Source: Deltaproteobacteria bacterium
GTDB taxonomy: Bacteria; Myxococcota_A; Polyangia; Haliangiales; Haliangiaceae
Reading direction: 5' to 3'
DNA: 42,740 nucleotides
Assembly (NCBI GenBank): GCA_013813765.1
Contig: JACCRC010000222.1
Coordinates: forward strand, 1-42,740
Of this stretch, positions 41,924 through 42,740 are shown one piece after another. Below the pieces are notes generated by a model. That model saw only the letters and a list, made by a program, of their open reading frames with translations, did not search any database and was not told the DNA's origin. The translations under genes and the position numbers were made by a program. The stretch's first letter is position 1. Each line of letters begins with the position of its first letter.

Positions 41924-42740
41924 ATGGCCACCGCTCTGACGCCCGAACATCGTCGGTGGCGCATGAAGGTGTTCGCGGCGACGTGGCTGTCGTACGTCGG
42001 GTTCTACTTCTGCCGGAAGCCGTTCTCCGCCGCGAAGTCGGCGATCGGCGAGTCGATGGACTGGAGCACGACGACGCTCGGGAACATCTGGGCGGCGTAC
42101 CTGATCGCGTATGCGATCGGTCAGTTCCTCGCCGCGCAGATGGGCACGGCGCTCGGCCCGCGCAAGAACGTGCTGATCGGCATGGCGCTCTCCACCTGCG
42201 TCACGATCGCGATGGGCATCACGGTGACGCCGATGGTGATGGCGGGCCTCGTGTTCATCAACGGCATCGCACAGGCAACGGGTTGGTCCGGAAACGTCGG
42301 CACGATGGCGGGCTGGTTCCACAAGCACGAGCGCGGCCGCGTGATGGGCGCGTGGTCGACGAACTTCACCGTCGGCGCGCTCACCTCGGGCTGGGTGATG
42401 GCCGCGGTGCTCGATGTCTACACCTGGGAATCGACGTTCTTCGTCGGTGCCGGCGTACTCGCCGTGGTGTGGCTGCAGTATCTGCTGTTCCAGCGCAACA
42501 AGCCGGAGGACGTCGGCCTGCCGCCGGTCGACGACCCGGTCACCTCCGTCGATGAAGCGCGCAGCGCAGATCCGCCGGTGAAGGGGTGGGCCGCGATCTC
42601 GCCCGAATCGAAGATCAACCTCTTCCTGGTCAGCGGCTTCTACTTCTTCGCGAAGTTCATCCGCTACGCGGTGTGGTCGTGGGCACCGTTCTTCCTGATC
42701 CGCAACTACGGCCTGTCCGACGGCAAGGCGAACCTCTACG
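41924..42740 (+). CDS. MFS transporter, organophosphate:phosphate antiporter-like (3' end outside window)
   Basis: 272 codons from the ATG at 41924 to the window edge. Several membrane spans are visible (YVGFYFCRKPFSAAKSAI; NIWAAYLIAYAIGQFLAAQMG; VLIGMALSTCVTIAMGITV). The segment NGIAQATGWSGNVGTMAGWF and following ERGRVMGAWSTNFTVGA match the conserved cytoplasmic-face region of the OPA family (GlpT/UhpT-type), and the second half starts LFLVSGFYFFAKFIRYAVWSWAPFFL. Predicted role: antiport of a phosphorylated sugar or glycerol-3-phosphate against phosphate across the inner membrane. The specific substrate cannot be read. It starts 19 bp after the GspE_N-domain gene. Confidence 0.85.
   Translation, partial: MATALTPEHRRWRMKVFAATWLSYVGFYFCRKPFSAAKSAIGESMDWSTTTLGNIWAAYLIAYAIGQFLAAQMGTALGPRKNVLIGMALSTCVTIAMGITVTPMVMAGLVFINGIAQATGWSGNVGTMAGWFHKHERGRVMGAWSTNFTVGALTSGWVMAAVLDVYTWESTFFVGAGVLAVVWLQYLLFQRNKPEDVGLPPVDDPVTSVDEARSADPPVKGWAAISPESKINLFLVSGFYFFAKFIRYAVWSWAPFFLIRNYGLSDGKANLY

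Overview
The window is about 42.7 kb of very GC-rich, densely packed chromosomal DNA. I read it as a member of the Myxococcota, most like the Haliangium/Kofleriaceae side of the phylum. That is inference from gene style: a MYXO-CTERM tail, a GC-rich secreted-lipoprotein repertoire, a Ser/Thr kinase next to a TPR/PEGA-type protein, an FHA-containing sigma-54 activator, a CAP-domain protein with a cysteine-rich tail and a GspE_N-domain adaptor. I see no rRNA, tRNA, CRISPR array, insertion sequence or phage. Two genes are cut by the window edges (a CAP protein at the left, an OPA-type transporter at the right).

Layout. 1-5265: partial CAP-domain secreted protein, two small lipoproteins, the ATP-dependent protease Lon and, facing it, a small probable outer-membrane protein. 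The lon stop codon lies inside the first of two copies of a 23-bp repeat with a GGGGTCCGACCCC core that also looks like a terminator. 5341-9204: HEMTH lipoprotein, ethanolamine-type APC permease, SGNH/GDSL lipoprotein esterase and an uncharacterised lipoprotein. 9231-15049: degenerate DnaJ-like protein, cysteine-rich lipoprotein, orphan TRAP-type binding protein, unknown protein, small lipoprotein, PilZ plus pseudo-receiver protein, GIDE-like membrane protein, a small ORF split by an in-frame stop, and a HPF/RaiA-like ribosome hibernation factor.

15080-25443 is a long minus-strand run. In transcription order it holds a 166-aa exported protein and a GDPD-like lipoprotein (TGATG overlap), then an FHA / degenerate-GGDEF / sigma-54 AAA+ / Fis activator, a membrane-anchored small protein, an M15 D,D-carboxypeptidase-like protein with peptidoglycan-binding, Ig-like and MYXO-CTERM parts, a conserved unknown protein, and then MoxR ATPase, DUF58 and a TgpA-like membrane protein coupled by 1-nt and 4-nt overlaps. 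The last three are the classic MoxR-DUF58-transglutaminase arrangement, but the TgpA-like protein has no transglutaminase core and the MoxR carries an unusual N-terminal extension. The M15 peptidase and these genes may together act on the cell envelope.

25505-31056 (plus strand): a DUF362 plus CBM9-like fusion lipoprotein translationally coupled to a C39-like cysteine peptidase, a YebC-family regulator, a beta-propeller-like lipoprotein and a Baeyer-Villiger-type flavin monooxygenase. 31058-40164 (minus strand): propeller-like lipoprotein, Rieske/AIF-type flavoprotein reductase, Tsp/Prc-type C-terminal processing protease, a lipoprotein of five Ig-like repeats plus a LamG-like domain, a TPR/PEGA-type envelope protein and a transmembrane Ser/Thr kinase. 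40327-42740 (plus strand): GspE_N-domain protein and the partial organophosphate:phosphate antiporter-like transporter.

No stretch over 300 bases lacks a gene. Tail-to-tail gene pairs overlap or are separated by only a few bases, except at lon. I do not see a clear-cut new multigene system. The best candidates for something undescribed are the altered MoxR-DUF58-TgpA cluster with its upstream sigma-54 activator, the DUF362-CBM9/C39 pair, the repeat that forms the end of lon, and the stop-interrupted small gene before the hibernation factor.
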